Assembly: GCF_900104815.1 (NCBI RefSeq)
Contig: NZ_FNTD01000004.1
Location: forward strand, 7,439,001 to 7,503,000
Length of the DNA stretch: 64,000 nt
DNA from: Streptomyces misionensis
GTDB taxonomy: Bacteria; Actinomycetota; Actinomycetes; Streptomycetales; Streptomycetaceae
Direction: 5' to 3'
Each line of letters begins with the position of its first letter. The stretch's first letter is position 1. The notes under the pieces are model-generated. The model was given only the letters and a program-made list of their open reading frames with translations, was not told the DNA's origin and searched no databases. The translations under genes were made by a program, and so were the position numbers. Positions 16,579 to 24,856 of the stretch are shown one piece after another.

Positions 16579-17988
16579 TCAGCAGCAGCCGGAGGCGGGC
16601 GCCGGGGGGCAGGACCGGCAGGTGGGGGCGGGTTCGACGCAGACGGTGACGCTGTCGGTGTTGTTGCCGCGGTGGAGGTCGGTCTCGTTGGCGTGGGCGG
16701 TGGCGGTGTTGGTGACGGGGCCGGTGGCGGTGGCCTTGGCGTGGAGGGTGAGGGTGGCCGTCGCGCCCTTGGCCAGGGTCCCGACGGCCCACTGGCCGGT
16801 CGCGGGGTCGTAGCTGCCGGTGGACGGCGTGGCCCAGACGAGGGCGAGGTGGTCGGCCAGGGCGTCCGCGACGGTGACGCCGGTGGCCGTGTCGGGCCCG
16901 GCGTTGCGGACGCTGACGCGGTAGGTGACGGTCTGGCCGACCGTGACGGTGGTGGCGTCGGCGGACTTGGTCACGCTCAGGTCCGCGGCCGGCAGCACCT
17001 GGGTGTCGGCCTCGTCGGACGTGGCGGTGAGGGGCTGCGGGGTGGGGCCGAGGCGGTTCTCGTAGGTCGCGGTGGCGGTGTTGGCGACGTGGCCGCCGGC
17101 ACTGGCCTCGTCGATGGTGACGCGGTACTCCACCGTCGTCCCGTTCGGCAGGGTGTCGGTGTTGGGCAGGCTGCCGCCCTGGCCGCTGGTGGCGCCGTTG
17201 CCCAGGTTGAACACCACGCGGTTGCCCGCCGCGTCGAAGTACGCCTGGTCGTCGCCCGGCCGGTCGGTCTTCGCCCCGGCGTTGGGGCCGCTGACGATCC
17301 GCAGCGACCCGGGCACGTACGTCGTGCCGGCCGGGACGGCGTCGCTCAGGCTCAGTGCCTCGGCGTTGCCGCCGCCCTGGTTCCTGACGACGACGCGGTA
17401 GGTGATCACGTCACCCACCTGCAGCGGCCCGTCCGGAACGGCGTACTTGGCGAGGGCCACGGACGGGGCGGTGCCGAAGAAGATCCCGTCGAGGACGTTG
17501 CCGACCGTCGGGTCGCCGCCGGCGGCGGAGACGGAGCGGAAGGCGAAGCGGGTGGTGGTCTGCCCGGTGGGGACGGTGTAGGTGCCGGTGTAGAAGCCCC
17601 AGGCGTTGTTGCCGTCCGTGAACGTGCGCTGCTGGACGACCGCGCCGGGGGCGCCGATGTCCAGCGCCATGGTGTCCTGCCCGAGCCGCCCTCGGTGGTA
17701 GAGCCGCCAGTACAGCGTCGCGCCCGGGGTGGTGGGCAGGTCCTGGTAGAGGGTGGAGACCTGGTTGGCGTTCAGCTCGGCGAACTGCACGCCGTCTGCC
17801 GCCGGGACGCCGTTGAAGCCGTCGTGCCAGATCTCGATGAGGTGGTCGGTGGCGGTGGTCAGCCAGCCCGGAACGTGCTGTGGGTTCTGGGTCTGGGAAG
17901 CGTCGGGCAGAAAGCCCATGCCGCTGACGGCGGGCTGCTCGAAGCTGCCGTTCGCCAGCGCGATCCGGGACGGGACGGGAGTGGTCAC
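16579..17988 (-). CDS. DUF11-repeat protein with N-terminal carbohydrate-binding-like domain and Cys-rich tail
   Basis: A 469-residue protein. Residues 8-165 form a beta-rich, Trp/Gly-containing domain (ALANGSFEQP, HVPGWLTT, IEIWHDGFNG, YWRLYHRGR) resembling DUF642/CBM-type jelly rolls. Two DUF11 (CARDB-like) repeats follow, about 175-320 and 345-455, seen in LAKYAVPDGPLQVGDVITY and LSVTKSADATTVTVGQTVTY. The C-terminus has five Cys in its last 20 residues (CVEPAPTCRSCPPAPASGCC). DUF11 proteins are usually surface proteins, yet no signal peptide or lipobox is present: GTG 17988, preceded by GGGGGAAGG, opens directly with TTPVPSRIALANGSFEQP. Export route and role are unknown. No anchoring motif is visible. 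Confidence 0.82.
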   Translation of the reverse strand: MTTPVPSRIALANGSFEQPAVSGMGFLPDASQTQNPQHVPGWLTTATDHLIEIWHDGFNGVPAADGVQFAELNANQVSTLYQDLPTTPGATLYWRLYHRGRLGQDTMALDIGAPGAVVQQRTFTDGNNAWGFYTGTYTVPTGQTTTRFAFRSVSAAGGDPTVGNVLDGIFFGTAPSVALAKYAVPDGPLQVGDVITYRVVVRNQGGGNAEALSLSDAVPAGTTYVPGSLRIVSGPNAGAKTDRPGDDQAYFDAAGNRVVFNLGNGATSGQGGSLPNTDTLPNGTTVEYRVTIDEASAGGHVANTATATYENRLGPTPQPLTATSDEADTQVLPAADLSVTKSADATTVTVGQTVTYRVSVRNAGPDTATGVTVADALADHLALVWATPSTGSYDPATGQWAVGTLAKGATATLTLHAKATATGPVTNTATAHANETDLHRGNNTDSVTVCVEPAPTCRSCPPAPASGCC

Positions 17989-18476
17989 AGCCTTCCCCCT
18001 TTGCTGGGTGCTGCGTGGTGGAACAGCCGGTGGGGCCCGGTGGACGCGAGGGCCCGGGCGTCGGCTGGTTGCGCGAGCAGGACAGCGCATGCCGCGGCCA
18101 CCGCAAAGGGGCGTACCCGCGCTACCGGCCAAGCCCGCACGGGAGGTTTCGCGTGCAGATGCCCGTGAAGTACCGTCCTGTCGTTTTCGCGGGCAGCGGC
18201 GACGGCGGAACAGGACGCCCACGCGCCTCACACTCACGGGGTATTGACGTGGCCAATGGCTGAAACAACTGCCCGAAAGAACGCGAAGAGGTCACCCGGC
18301 CAGGTGAATCACTGCTACGTCGAATTGACACGGGGTGTCGCGTCGGAGCGGTCGCCGGGTTCCCGGCCGGAGGACGAACAGCGTCGGACGGTGCTCGTGT
18401 CAGCGCCGGGTCAGCGGACCCTGGCACCTTGGTGCTCGTGAACGGCGCGGGTCCGCGAAGGCCCGGCCGGGAACGA
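17989..18476. other. 488-bp intergenic stretch without a convincing gene
   Basis: The segment from the DUF11 start to the tRNA-like element contains only short, poorly conserved reading frames with no ribosome-binding site. A relatively A+T-rich part (about 18235-18330) includes TTGACA at 18325-18330 and is the best place for promoters of the DUF11 gene on one side and the tRNA-like element on the other. I see no repeat or attachment site here. Confidence 0.4.
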
Positions 18477-18572
18477 GGAGAGGTGCCCGGAGCGGTTCAA
18501 CGGGGACCGGCGAGCATGGCTCGGAGGTCGGGTCCGCAGGGACCTGCGCAGGTTCGAATCCTGCCCTCTCCG
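18477..18572 (+). tRNA. tRNA-Ser-like element with an expanded, non-canonical anticodon arm (possible pseudo-tRNA)
   Basis: A cloverleaf can be drawn by hand. Acceptor: GGAGAGG (18477-18483) pairs with CCTCTCC (18565-18571), with G as discriminator. D arm: CCCG/CGGG around GAGCGGTTCAA. Long variable arm: GGTCC-GCAG-GGACC. T arm: GCAGG-TTCGAAT-CCTGC. All fit a class II (Ser-type) tRNA. The anticodon arm does not: instead of a 5-bp stem and 7-nt loop there are 25 nt that fold as GACC, a GG/GA internal loop, CGAGC/GCTCG and a 3-nt ATG loop. No anticodon can be read. CCA is not encoded. It may be a degenerate tRNA-Ser or a tRNA-like RNA that does not decode. Confidence 0.5.
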
Positions 18573-18803
18573 CGACCGTACGGGGTCCGGCGGCCGGGCC
18601 CCGGGGCCGCCCGCGCGTCGGCCCGCGTCGGCCGCGCGGCCCGGCGGCCGGTCCGCGGCCACGAGCCGGCCGTGTGCGGCGGCCCCGGCCCGCGGCGGCG
18701 CCCGACCGCCCGCCGGTGGCGGCGAGTACCACCCTGGCGCCCTGCCGCCCCGACCCCGTGTGCTGAACTGGACTCCCTCCGTCCCACCCCTCCGGGAGAC
18801 CCG

Positions 18804-20105
18804 TTGAGCACCAGCTACCGCCAGCCCGGCGTCGTACTGACCGATCGTCGGTTCACCGTGCCGCTCGATCACGCCGATCCGGATGGCGAGAGCATCGAGT
18901 TGTACGCGCGCGAGGTGGTCGCCAGGGAGAAGGCGGGGGAGGAGCTGCCCTGGTTGCTGTACCTCCAGGGCGGCCCGGGATTCGGGGCGAATCGTTTCGT
19001 CGGACGGCAGGCGTGGCTCGACCGGGCGTTGCGGGAGTACCGGGTGCTGCTGCTCGACCAGCGCGGCACCGGCAGCTCCACGCCCGCGAACCGGCAGACG
19101 CTGCCGCTGCGCGGCGGGCCCGCCGAACAGGCCGACTACCTCGCCCGCTTCCGCGCGGACTCCATCGTCCGCGACTGCGAGTACATCCGCGCCGAGGTCA
19201 CCGGCGGCGCCCCCTGGACCGTGCTCGGCCAGAGCTTCGGCGGTTTCTGCACGGTGTCGTACCTCTCCCTCGCCCCCGAGGGCCTCGCCACCGCCGTGAT
19301 CACCGGGGGGCTGCCCTCCCTCGACGCGCACGCCGACGACGTCTACCGCGCCGCCTACCCGCGCATCGAGCGCAAGGTCGCCGCGCACTACGCCCGCTAC
19401 CCGCAGGACGTCGAGCGGGCCCGCCGGATCGCCGACCACCTGCTCACCCGTGACGTGGTCCTGCCGAACGGCTACCGCTTCACCGTCGAGGCCTTCCAGT
19501 CCCTCGGCCTGATGCTCGGCACCGGTGACGGCAGCCACCGCCTCCACCACCTCCTCGCCGACGCGTTCGTCCATACCCCGGCCGGGCCCGAACTGTCGGA
19601 CGCCTTCCAGGAGCAGGCGCAGGCCCTGCTGTCGTACGCCGCGCACCCGCTGTACGCCCTCGTCCACGAGTCGATCTACGGCCAGGACAGCCGCCCCACC
19701 GCCTGGGCCGCCGAGCGCGTCCGCGCCGAGTTCCCCCAGTTCGACGCGGCGAAGGCGCTCGCGGGCGACGCCCCGGTGCTGTTCACCGGCGAGACCGTGC
19801 ACCCCTGGATGTTCGAGAACGACCCGGCGCTGCGCCCGCTGCGCGAGACGGCCGAACTGCTCGCCGCCCGCTCCGACTGGACCCCGCTGTACGACCGCGA
19901 CCGCCTCGCCCGCAACGAGGTGCCGGTCGCCGCGGCCGTCTACCACGACGACATGTACGTCGACGCCGGCCACTCACTGGAGACCGCGCGCGCCATCCGC
20001 GGTCTGCGGCCCTGGGTGACGAACGAGTACGAGCACGACGGGCTGCGCACGGGCGCGCCCCGGGTGCTGGACCGGCTGCTGGCGGTCGTCCGGGACGAGG
20101 TGTGA
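18804..20105 (+). CDS. Alpha/beta hydrolase, prolyl aminopeptidase-like (peptidase family S33)
   Basis: A 433-residue cytosolic hydrolase. LLYLQGGPGFGANRF gives the oxyanion-hole HGGPG-like motif (here QGGPG) and VLGQSFGGFCTVSYL the nucleophile elbow GQSFGG near residue 142. VLLLDQRGTGSST is the strand just after the oxyanion loop, typical of proline iminopeptidases. The catalytic His is probably in YVDAGHSLETARAI near the C-terminus. The family removes N-terminal Pro or other residues from small peptides. The start is TTG 18804 with GGGAG six bases upstream. It ends against a convergent formaldehyde dehydrogenase with a strong hairpin between. Confidence 0.9.
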   Translation: MSTSYRQPGVVLTDRRFTVPLDHADPDGESIELYAREVVAREKAGEELPWLLYLQGGPGFGANRFVGRQAWLDRALREYRVLLLDQRGTGSSTPANRQTLPLRGGPAEQADYLARFRADSIVRDCEYIRAEVTGGAPWTVLGQSFGGFCTVSYLSLAPEGLATAVITGGLPSLDAHADDVYRAAYPRIERKVAAHYARYPQDVERARRIADHLLTRDVVLPNGYRFTVEAFQSLGLMLGTGDGSHRLHHLLADAFVHTPAGPELSDAFQEQAQALLSYAAHPLYALVHESIYGQDSRPTAWAAERVRAEFPQFDAAKALAGDAPVLFTGETVHPWMFENDPALRPLRETAELLAARSDWTPLYDRDRLARNEVPVAAAVYHDDMYVDAGHSLETARAIRGLRPWVTNEYEHDGLRTGAPRVLDRLLAVVRDEV

Positions 20106-20110
20106 CACAC

Positions 20111-20147
20111 GGGGGTCCGGGCACCCGCGCCGGGCGCCCGGACCCCC
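20111..20147. terminator. Bidirectional hairpin terminator between convergent genes
   Basis: GGGGGTCCGGGC (20111-20122) and GCCCGGACCCCC (20136-20147) form a perfect 12-bp stem with a 13-nt loop, filling the 48-bp gap between the S33 hydrolase stop and the fdhA-like stop. There is no T-tract, as is common for Streptomyces terminators. Confidence 0.75.
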
Positions 20148-20153
20148 GGGGCC

Positions 20154-21308
20154 TCATGCGGCGAGCGCGTGACCCGGGTGCAGTACGACCTTGGTGTAGC
20201 CCTCGATCCGCTTGTCGAACTTCTCGTACGCCTGCGGCGCGTCCTCCAGCGGCAGCTCATGGGAGACCACGAAGCTGGGCTTGGCCCGCCCGGCGATGAT
20301 CAGATCGCGCAGCTGGCGGTTGTACCGCTTGACGTTGCACTGGCCCGTGCCCATCTTCTGGCCCTTCTCGAACATCTTGCCGATGGAGACCAGGAGTTGG
20401 CCGTGCTTCGCGTGCTCGTCGGGCCCGCCCGGGTCAGAGGGCACATACAGCCCCGGCACACCGAGCCTGCCGGTCGGCCGTACCGTCTCCACCAGCGAGT
20501 TCAGGACGACGGCCGGTTCCTCGTGGCCGACGTCGTCGTGCGCCTGGGCCTGGTAGCCGACGGCGTCCACGCCCTTGTCCGTGCCCTCGCCGTTCGTCTG
20601 GGCGTGGATCTGCTCGGCCGGATCGCCCTTGGTGAAGTCGATGGGGATGGCCCCGATCTCCTCGGCCTTGGCCAGCCGCTCGGGCACCCGGTCCACCACG
20701 AACACCTTGGACGCGCCGCGCAGCAGCGCCGAGTAGGCGGCCATCAGGCCCACCGGACCGGCGCCGTAGACGGCCACACTCTCACCGGGGGACACCTGGG
20801 CCAGCTCACAGCCGTGGTAGCCGGTCGGGAAGATGTCGGCGAGCAGCACGAAGTCGGTCTCGAACTGTTCGCCCGGCGGCAGCTTCAGACAGTTGAAGTC
20901 GGCGAAGGGCACCCGCAGATGCTCGGCCTGCCCGCCCTTGTACGGGCCCATGGCCACGTATCCGTAGGCACCGCCCGCGAAGCCGGGGTTCACCGTCAGG
21001 CAGAAACCCGTCTCGCCGGCCAGGCAGTTCTTGCAGAATCCGCAGGCCACGTTGAACGGCATCACGACACGGTCGCCCACCGACAGGGAACTCACGCCGC
21101 TGCCGATCTCCTCGATCACACCGAGGTTCTCGTGTCCGAAGACGATGCCCGGTTCGGCCGCCGTGCGGCCCTCGTACATATGGAGGTCGGAGCCGCAGAT
21201 CGCGGTCGACGTGACGCGCACGAGCACGTCGTTGGGGTGCTGGATCCGAGGGTCATCGACGTCCCTCACCGTCACGCTGAACGGCTTTTCGTAGACGACG
21301 GCTTTCAC
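20154..21308 (-). CDS. fdhA: Glutathione-independent formaldehyde dehydrogenase (zinc MDR family)
   Basis: A 384-residue zinc-containing medium-chain dehydrogenase that oxidises formaldehyde to formate with bound NAD. The catalytic zinc ligands are in STAICGSDLHMYEGR and FGHENLG; the structural zinc site is NVACGFCKNCLAGETGFC. The long insertion FAGGAYGYVAMGPYKGGQAEHLRVPFADFNCLKLP is specific for the Pseudomonas putida-type formaldehyde dehydrogenase/dismutase group. The Rossmann loop is VYGAGPVGLMAA. GTG 21308 has GGAGG eight bases upstream, whereas GTG 21317 lies inside that site. It is a single gene with a 208-bp upstream region. Confidence 0.93.
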   Translation of the reverse strand: MKAVVYEKPFSVTVRDVDDPRIQHPNDVLVRVTSTAICGSDLHMYEGRTAAEPGIVFGHENLGVIEEIGSGVSSLSVGDRVVMPFNVACGFCKNCLAGETGFCLTVNPGFAGGAYGYVAMGPYKGGQAEHLRVPFADFNCLKLPPGEQFETDFVLLADIFPTGYHGCELAQVSPGESVAVYGAGPVGLMAAYSALLRGASKVFVVDRVPERLAKAEEIGAIPIDFTKGDPAEQIHAQTNGEGTDKGVDAVGYQAQAHDDVGHEEPAVVLNSLVETVRPTGRLGVPGLYVPSDPGGPDEHAKHGQLLVSIGKMFEKGQKMGTGQCNVKRYNRQLRDLIIAGRAKPSFVVSHELPLEDAPQAYEKFDKRIEGYTKVVLHPGHALAA

Positions 21309-21516
21309 CTTGGTCACCTCCGCGTGGAGCGCTGGACGGCGGCGGCGAGCGAGAGCCAGGGCCGGGGGAGCACACGTCGACCCGGGCCCTCGGTACGTGC
21401 CGGAGCCCCCATGCGCGCGCTGCACCGCCGGTACTTCCAGGTAACTCCTCCGGCGCGGGGGTCGCAACCCCGGTGGGGCGGGCATTCCGGCAGGTCGGCG
21501 CGAGTAGGCTGTGCTC

Positions 21517-22353
21517 ATGTCAGATGAGACGGCCGGGCTCGCGGAGCTGCGCGGCGACTGCGGGAACTGCTTCGGGCTGTGCTGCGTCGCCCTGCCCTTC
21601 GCGGCCTCCGCGGACTTCGCGCTCGACAAGCCCGCGGGGCGGCCCTGCCCCAACCTCGGCACCGACCACCGCTGCGGCATCCACGCCCGGCTGCGGGACA
21701 AGGGCTTCACCGGCTGCACCGTCTACGACTGCTTCGGCGCGGGGCAGAAGGTCTCGGGGCACACCTTCGGCGGGCAGGACTGGCGGGGCGCCCCCAAGGA
21801 GCGGGCCCGTCTGATGTTCGACGTGTTCCCCGTCGTACGACAGCTCCACGAGCTGCTGTGGTACCTGACCGAGGCGCTGGGACTGGCCGCCGCCCGCCCC
21901 GTCCACCCCGAGCTGCGGCGGCTCCTGCGGGAGACCGAGCGGCTCACCCGGCAGCCGGCCGAGGAACTGGCCGGGCTGGACGTCGCCGCGCACCGCGAGC
22001 GGGTCAATGTGCTGCTGCTGCGCACCAGCGAGCTGGTCCGTGCCGGGGACCGCAGGGGCCGCGAGGCCAAGGACCGGCGGGGCGCGGACCTGATCGGGGC
22101 CCGGCTGCGGGGCGCCGACCTGCGCGGGGCGAGCCTGCGCGGCGCGTACCTCATCGCGGCCGACCTCACCGGGGCCGATCTGCGCGAGGCGGACATGATC
22201 GGCGCCGACCTCCGCGACGCCGACCTCCGCGACGCGGACCTCACCGGCGCCTTCTTCCTCACCCAGCCCCAGCTCAACGCGGCCCGCGGCAACCGGGCCA
22301 CGAAACTCCCCGGGTCGGTGCGGCGCCCGGTGCACTGGGAGACGGCGGACTGA
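21517..22353 (+). CDS. Cys-cluster plus pentapeptide-repeat protein
   Basis: A 278-residue protein in two parts. The N-terminal 75 residues are Cys-rich: CGNCFGLCC, CPNLGTDHRCGIH and GCTVYDCFGAGQ, resembling the YkgJ-type zinc or Fe-S cluster domain. After a helical middle region, residues about 180-250 are ten or so pentapeptide repeats of the A(D/N)LxX type (GADLRGASLRGAYLIAADLT), forming a right-handed quadrilateral beta-helix that can mimic DNA. The ATG at 21517 is preferred over GTG two codons earlier. Function is unknown; gyrase protection is one role of pentapeptide proteins but is not shown here. Confidence 0.85.
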   Translation: MSDETAGLAELRGDCGNCFGLCCVALPFAASADFALDKPAGRPCPNLGTDHRCGIHARLRDKGFTGCTVYDCFGAGQKVSGHTFGGQDWRGAPKERARLMFDVFPVVRQLHELLWYLTEALGLAAARPVHPELRRLLRETERLTRQPAEELAGLDVAAHRERVNVLLLRTSELVRAGDRRGREAKDRRGADLIGARLRGADLRGASLRGAYLIAADLTGADLREADMIGADLRDADLRDADLTGAFFLTQPQLNAARGNRATKLPGSVRRPVHWETAD

Positions 22354-22417
22354 CCGCTCCCACCGGGCGGCGGGTCCCCGGATCGCCCCGGCCCCATGGC
22401 ACCGCGTCCTCGGCGCG

Positions 22418-24028
22418 CTACGCCGGGGCGCCGGGTGCCGCCTGGCTGCCGGCCGTGTGCAGCGGGCACCCCTCGGCGGGCGCCGTGTCGTCCTCCCGGG
22501 CCCGCGGCGCCGCCTCCTGCGGGGCCGCGGGCTCCGGTCCCTCCGGCCGCCTGCGCTCCAGGTGCAGCCGGAACCCCTGCGGCATCAAGGTCAGCCGCTC
22601 CGTGATCGTCAGCCGGTAGCCGGGGTCCGCCCGGAATTCGTAGCGGCGCAGCAGCAGGGCCAGGACCAGGGTGGCCTCGTGCAGGGCGAACTGGCGGCCG
22701 ATGCAGGCCCGTACGCCCGTGCCGAAGGGCTTGAAGGTGTGCGGCGGGCGGGTGCGGACCGCCCGGGGCTCGAAGCGGTCCGGGTCGAAACGCTCGGCGT
22801 CCTCGCCCCACACCCCCGGGTCGCGGTGCAGCAGGGGCGCGAGGACCAGCGCCCACGCCCCCCGGCGCATCGGATGGTCCCCGGCGAGCACCGTGTCCCG
22901 CAGGGCCTCGCGGGCGTAGCCGGGCGCGGTCGGCCACAGCCGCAGGGACTCGTCCAGCACCCGGCGCACATAGCGCAGCTTGGCCACCTGTTCGTAGCCG
23001 GGCCGCGCGGTGCCGCCCCAGACGCGGTCCACCTCGGCCCGCGCCTTCGCGGCGATCTCCGGGTGCCGGGCGAGGTAGTACAGGGCGAAGGAGAGCGCGC
23101 CGGACGTGGTCTCGTGGCCCGCCACCAGGAACGTGATCACCTGCCTGCGGACGTTCTGCGGGGAGAGCTTCTCGCCGGTCTCCGGGTGCGCGGTGGCCAG
23201 CATCCGGTCCAGCAGGTCGCCCTCCCCGTCGCCCGACCGGCGCCGCTGCGCGACCAGCGCGTCGACCGTACGGTTCAGCAGGGCCATGTCGGCCGCGTTG
23301 CGCCGGGCGGCGCCGCGCAGCACCAGCGGGGCCAGCGGGGCGGGCACGCTGTTGAGCCGCTGCGCGTAGGAGAGCGTGCCGACCATGGCCGTGACGAAAG
23401 GGTGCGGCCGGTCCCGTTCGAAGGAGCCGAAGTCGTGCCCGAACCCGGTCCGGGCGATCGTCTCCAGGGTCAGCTTGGTCATGTCCCCGGGCACGTCCAC
23501 CGCGCGGCCGGCGGCCAGTTCCCGGTCCCAGTGGTCGGTCAGCCGCCCGGCGACCGTCAGCATCATCCCGTGGTAGCCCGCCATCGCCTCCCGGCTGAAC
23601 CCGGGCACCAGCACATCGTGGGCCAGCTGCCAGTTGGGCTCGTGGTTGTAGGCGGTGAACAGCCCGTCCCCGGCGACCGGCCGGAGGTTGGCCACGCCGA
23701 GGCCGACGTGCTTGGCGAACCGTGACTCGTCGGCGAGGTCGGCGGCCGGCTCCGCGCCCCACACCATGACGAACTCCTTGCCGAAGATCCGCCGCCGGAA
23801 GATCGGCCCCAGCTCGCGTCCGAGGCGCATCGAGTCCTGTACGGGCCGGTTCCGGTCGACGCCCAGCACATCGCCGAGCAGCGGCAGCCGGTGGCGGGGG
23901 TGCGGGATGCGGTGCAGCTCGGGCCAGCCCAGCTCGGCGCTGCGGAACCCCTTCGGCAGCGCGGACTCGGCCGGGCCCGCGCCCCGTGCGGCCCCGCTCG
24001 AACGTGGTCCCTCCGCCGTACCCGCCAT
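22418..24028 (-). CDS. Cytochrome P450, CYP102-like heme domain without reductase
   Basis: A 536-residue P450. The I-helix motif is AGHETTSGALSFALYYL, the K-helix ExxR is ESLRLWPTAPG, the meander contains FDPDRFEP, and the heme-ligand loop is FKPFGTGVRACIGRQ. ADESRFAKHVGLGV and GDGLFTAYNHEPNWQLAHDVLVPGFS are nearly the same as in the P450-reductase fusion at 30.6 kb, so it belongs to the fatty-acid-hydroxylase-like CYP102 lineage. It stops after a 40-residue Pro/Glu-rich tail and must use a separate redox partner. It is divergent from a TetR regulator 119 bp away. The substrate is unknown. Confidence 0.92.
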   Translation of the reverse strand: MAGTAEGPRSSGAARGAGPAESALPKGFRSAELGWPELHRIPHPRHRLPLLGDVLGVDRNRPVQDSMRLGRELGPIFRRRIFGKEFVMVWGAEPAADLADESRFAKHVGLGVANLRPVAGDGLFTAYNHEPNWQLAHDVLVPGFSREAMAGYHGMMLTVAGRLTDHWDRELAAGRAVDVPGDMTKLTLETIARTGFGHDFGSFERDRPHPFVTAMVGTLSYAQRLNSVPAPLAPLVLRGAARRNAADMALLNRTVDALVAQRRRSGDGEGDLLDRMLATAHPETGEKLSPQNVRRQVITFLVAGHETTSGALSFALYYLARHPEIAAKARAEVDRVWGGTARPGYEQVAKLRYVRRVLDESLRLWPTAPGYAREALRDTVLAGDHPMRRGAWALVLAPLLHRDPGVWGEDAERFDPDRFEPRAVRTRPPHTFKPFGTGVRACIGRQFALHEATLVLALLLRRYEFRADPGYRLTITERLTLMPQGFRLHLERRRPEGPEPAAPQEAAPRAREDDTAPAEGCPLHTAGSQAAPGAPA

Positions 24029-24147
24029 GACGCCGAACTCCCTTGCTCGGGCGGACCGTCGAGCTTGATCCGCGCCTGTTATACGTGGATTCAATAAGGC
24101 TTCCAGTCTGGTCCGCTTGTTGAACCGACGTCAAGTAAAGTGACGGC
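24029..24147. promoter_or_regulatory. Divergent P450/TetR promoter region
   Basis: This 119-bp gap is A+T-richer than its surroundings. Reading towards the P450, TATAAC (complement of 24079-24084) is a plausible -10 box. TTGAA-type half-sites appear on both strands (TTCAA at 24090-24094, TTGAAC at 24120-24125) and CTTG...CAAG spans 24116-24135 next to the TetR start. These are candidate TetR contacts, but the symmetry is weak. Confidence 0.35.
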
Positions 24148-24753
24148 ATGCCCGCGAACCAGGGGGAACGCGCCCGGCGCCGACTCAGTACCGGGGAACG
24201 CCGTGAGCAGCTGCTGTCGGTCGGCGCGCGGCTGTTCTCGGAGAGTCCCTACGACGACGTGTGGATCGAGCGGGTCGCCGATCTCGCCGGGGTCTCCCGG
24301 GGGCTGCTGTACCACTACTTCCCGACCAAGCGGGACTTCTTCGCCGCGGTCGTGGAGCGTGAGAGCGAGCGGATGCTGCGCATGACGGCGGCCGAGCCCG
24401 GCGTGCCGGTGCGCGAGCAGCTGACCGCCGGGCTCGACACCTATCTCGGCTACGTCCAGGCCCACGCCCATGGCTTCCGCGCCTTCCACCGCGCCGACGC
24501 CGCCGGCGACCAGGCCGTGCGCAGGGTCTACCGGCGGGCCCTGGCCGCCCAGGAGAAGCAGATCCTGGCCGCCCTCGCGGCCGACCCCGAGTTCGGGCCC
24601 GTCTGCGAGCGCGGCCCGCAGCTGCGGCTGGCCGTGCGCGGCTGGCTCGCCTTCACCACCGCCGTCTGCCTGGAGTGGCTGCGCGACGGCGAGGCGAGCC
24701 GGGAGCAGGTGCGCGATCTGTGCGCGCGGGCACTGCTGGGTGCCATCGCCTGA
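24148..24753 (+). CDS. TetR/AcrR family transcriptional regulator
   Basis: A 201-residue regulator. The DNA-binding domain occupies residues 15-62: TGERREQLLSVGARLFSESP, then IERVADLAGVSRGLLYHYFPTKRDFF with the canonical LLYHYFPTK helix. The C-terminal ligand domain contains VQAHAHGFRAFHRADAAGD. It is divergent from the heme-only P450, so it is the likely repressor of that gene and of itself. This recalls Bm3R1, the TetR-type repressor of P450 BM3 in Bacillus megaterium, but the arrangement here is divergent and the reductase is missing. Confidence 0.93.
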   Translation: MPANQGERARRRLSTGERREQLLSVGARLFSESPYDDVWIERVADLAGVSRGLLYHYFPTKRDFFAAVVERESERMLRMTAAEPGVPVREQLTAGLDTYLGYVQAHAHGFRAFHRADAAGDQAVRRVYRRALAAQEKQILAALAADPEFGPVCERGPQLRLAVRGWLAFTTAVCLEWLRDGEASREQVRDLCARALLGAIA

Positions 24754-24822
24754 GGCCCGGTCGGGCCGCACCCCTTCCCTTCGGCCGGGGCCTGGTTGGC
24801 GCGCACTCCGATCTCCGATAAG

Positions 24823-24841
24823 TTAGGTAAGCCTTACCTAA
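24823..24841. promoter_or_regulatory. Iron box (DtxR/IdeR/DmdR1 operator)
   Basis: TTAGGTAAG-C-CTTACCTAA is a perfect 19-bp palindrome that closely matches the actinobacterial iron-box consensus. It lies only 16 bp before the ATG of the DUF2470 gene, immediately ahead of its GAGGAGG ribosome-binding site. Iron-loaded DmdR1 would block this gene, giving expression in iron starvation. Confidence 0.9.
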
Positions 24842-24856
24842 TGAGGAGGTCTCGGG

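Noticed and set aside
18244..18441. A 65-residue open frame upstream of the tRNA-like element
   Set aside because: There is no ribosome-binding site and the composition is not gene-like; the segment is better explained as promoter-containing spacer.
18477..18572. Selenocysteine tRNA
   Set aside because: The acceptor stem is 7 bp, not 8; the D stem is 4 bp rather than 6; there is no TCA anticodon in the anticodon loop, and no SelA or SelB gene is near.
18411..19973. A 520-codon minus-strand frame over the S33 gene and the tRNA-like element
   Set aside because: Its C-terminal sequence (for example RRGQDSNLRRS) is the well-known false protein produced by translating the reverse strand of tRNA genes; this supports the tRNA-like reading instead.
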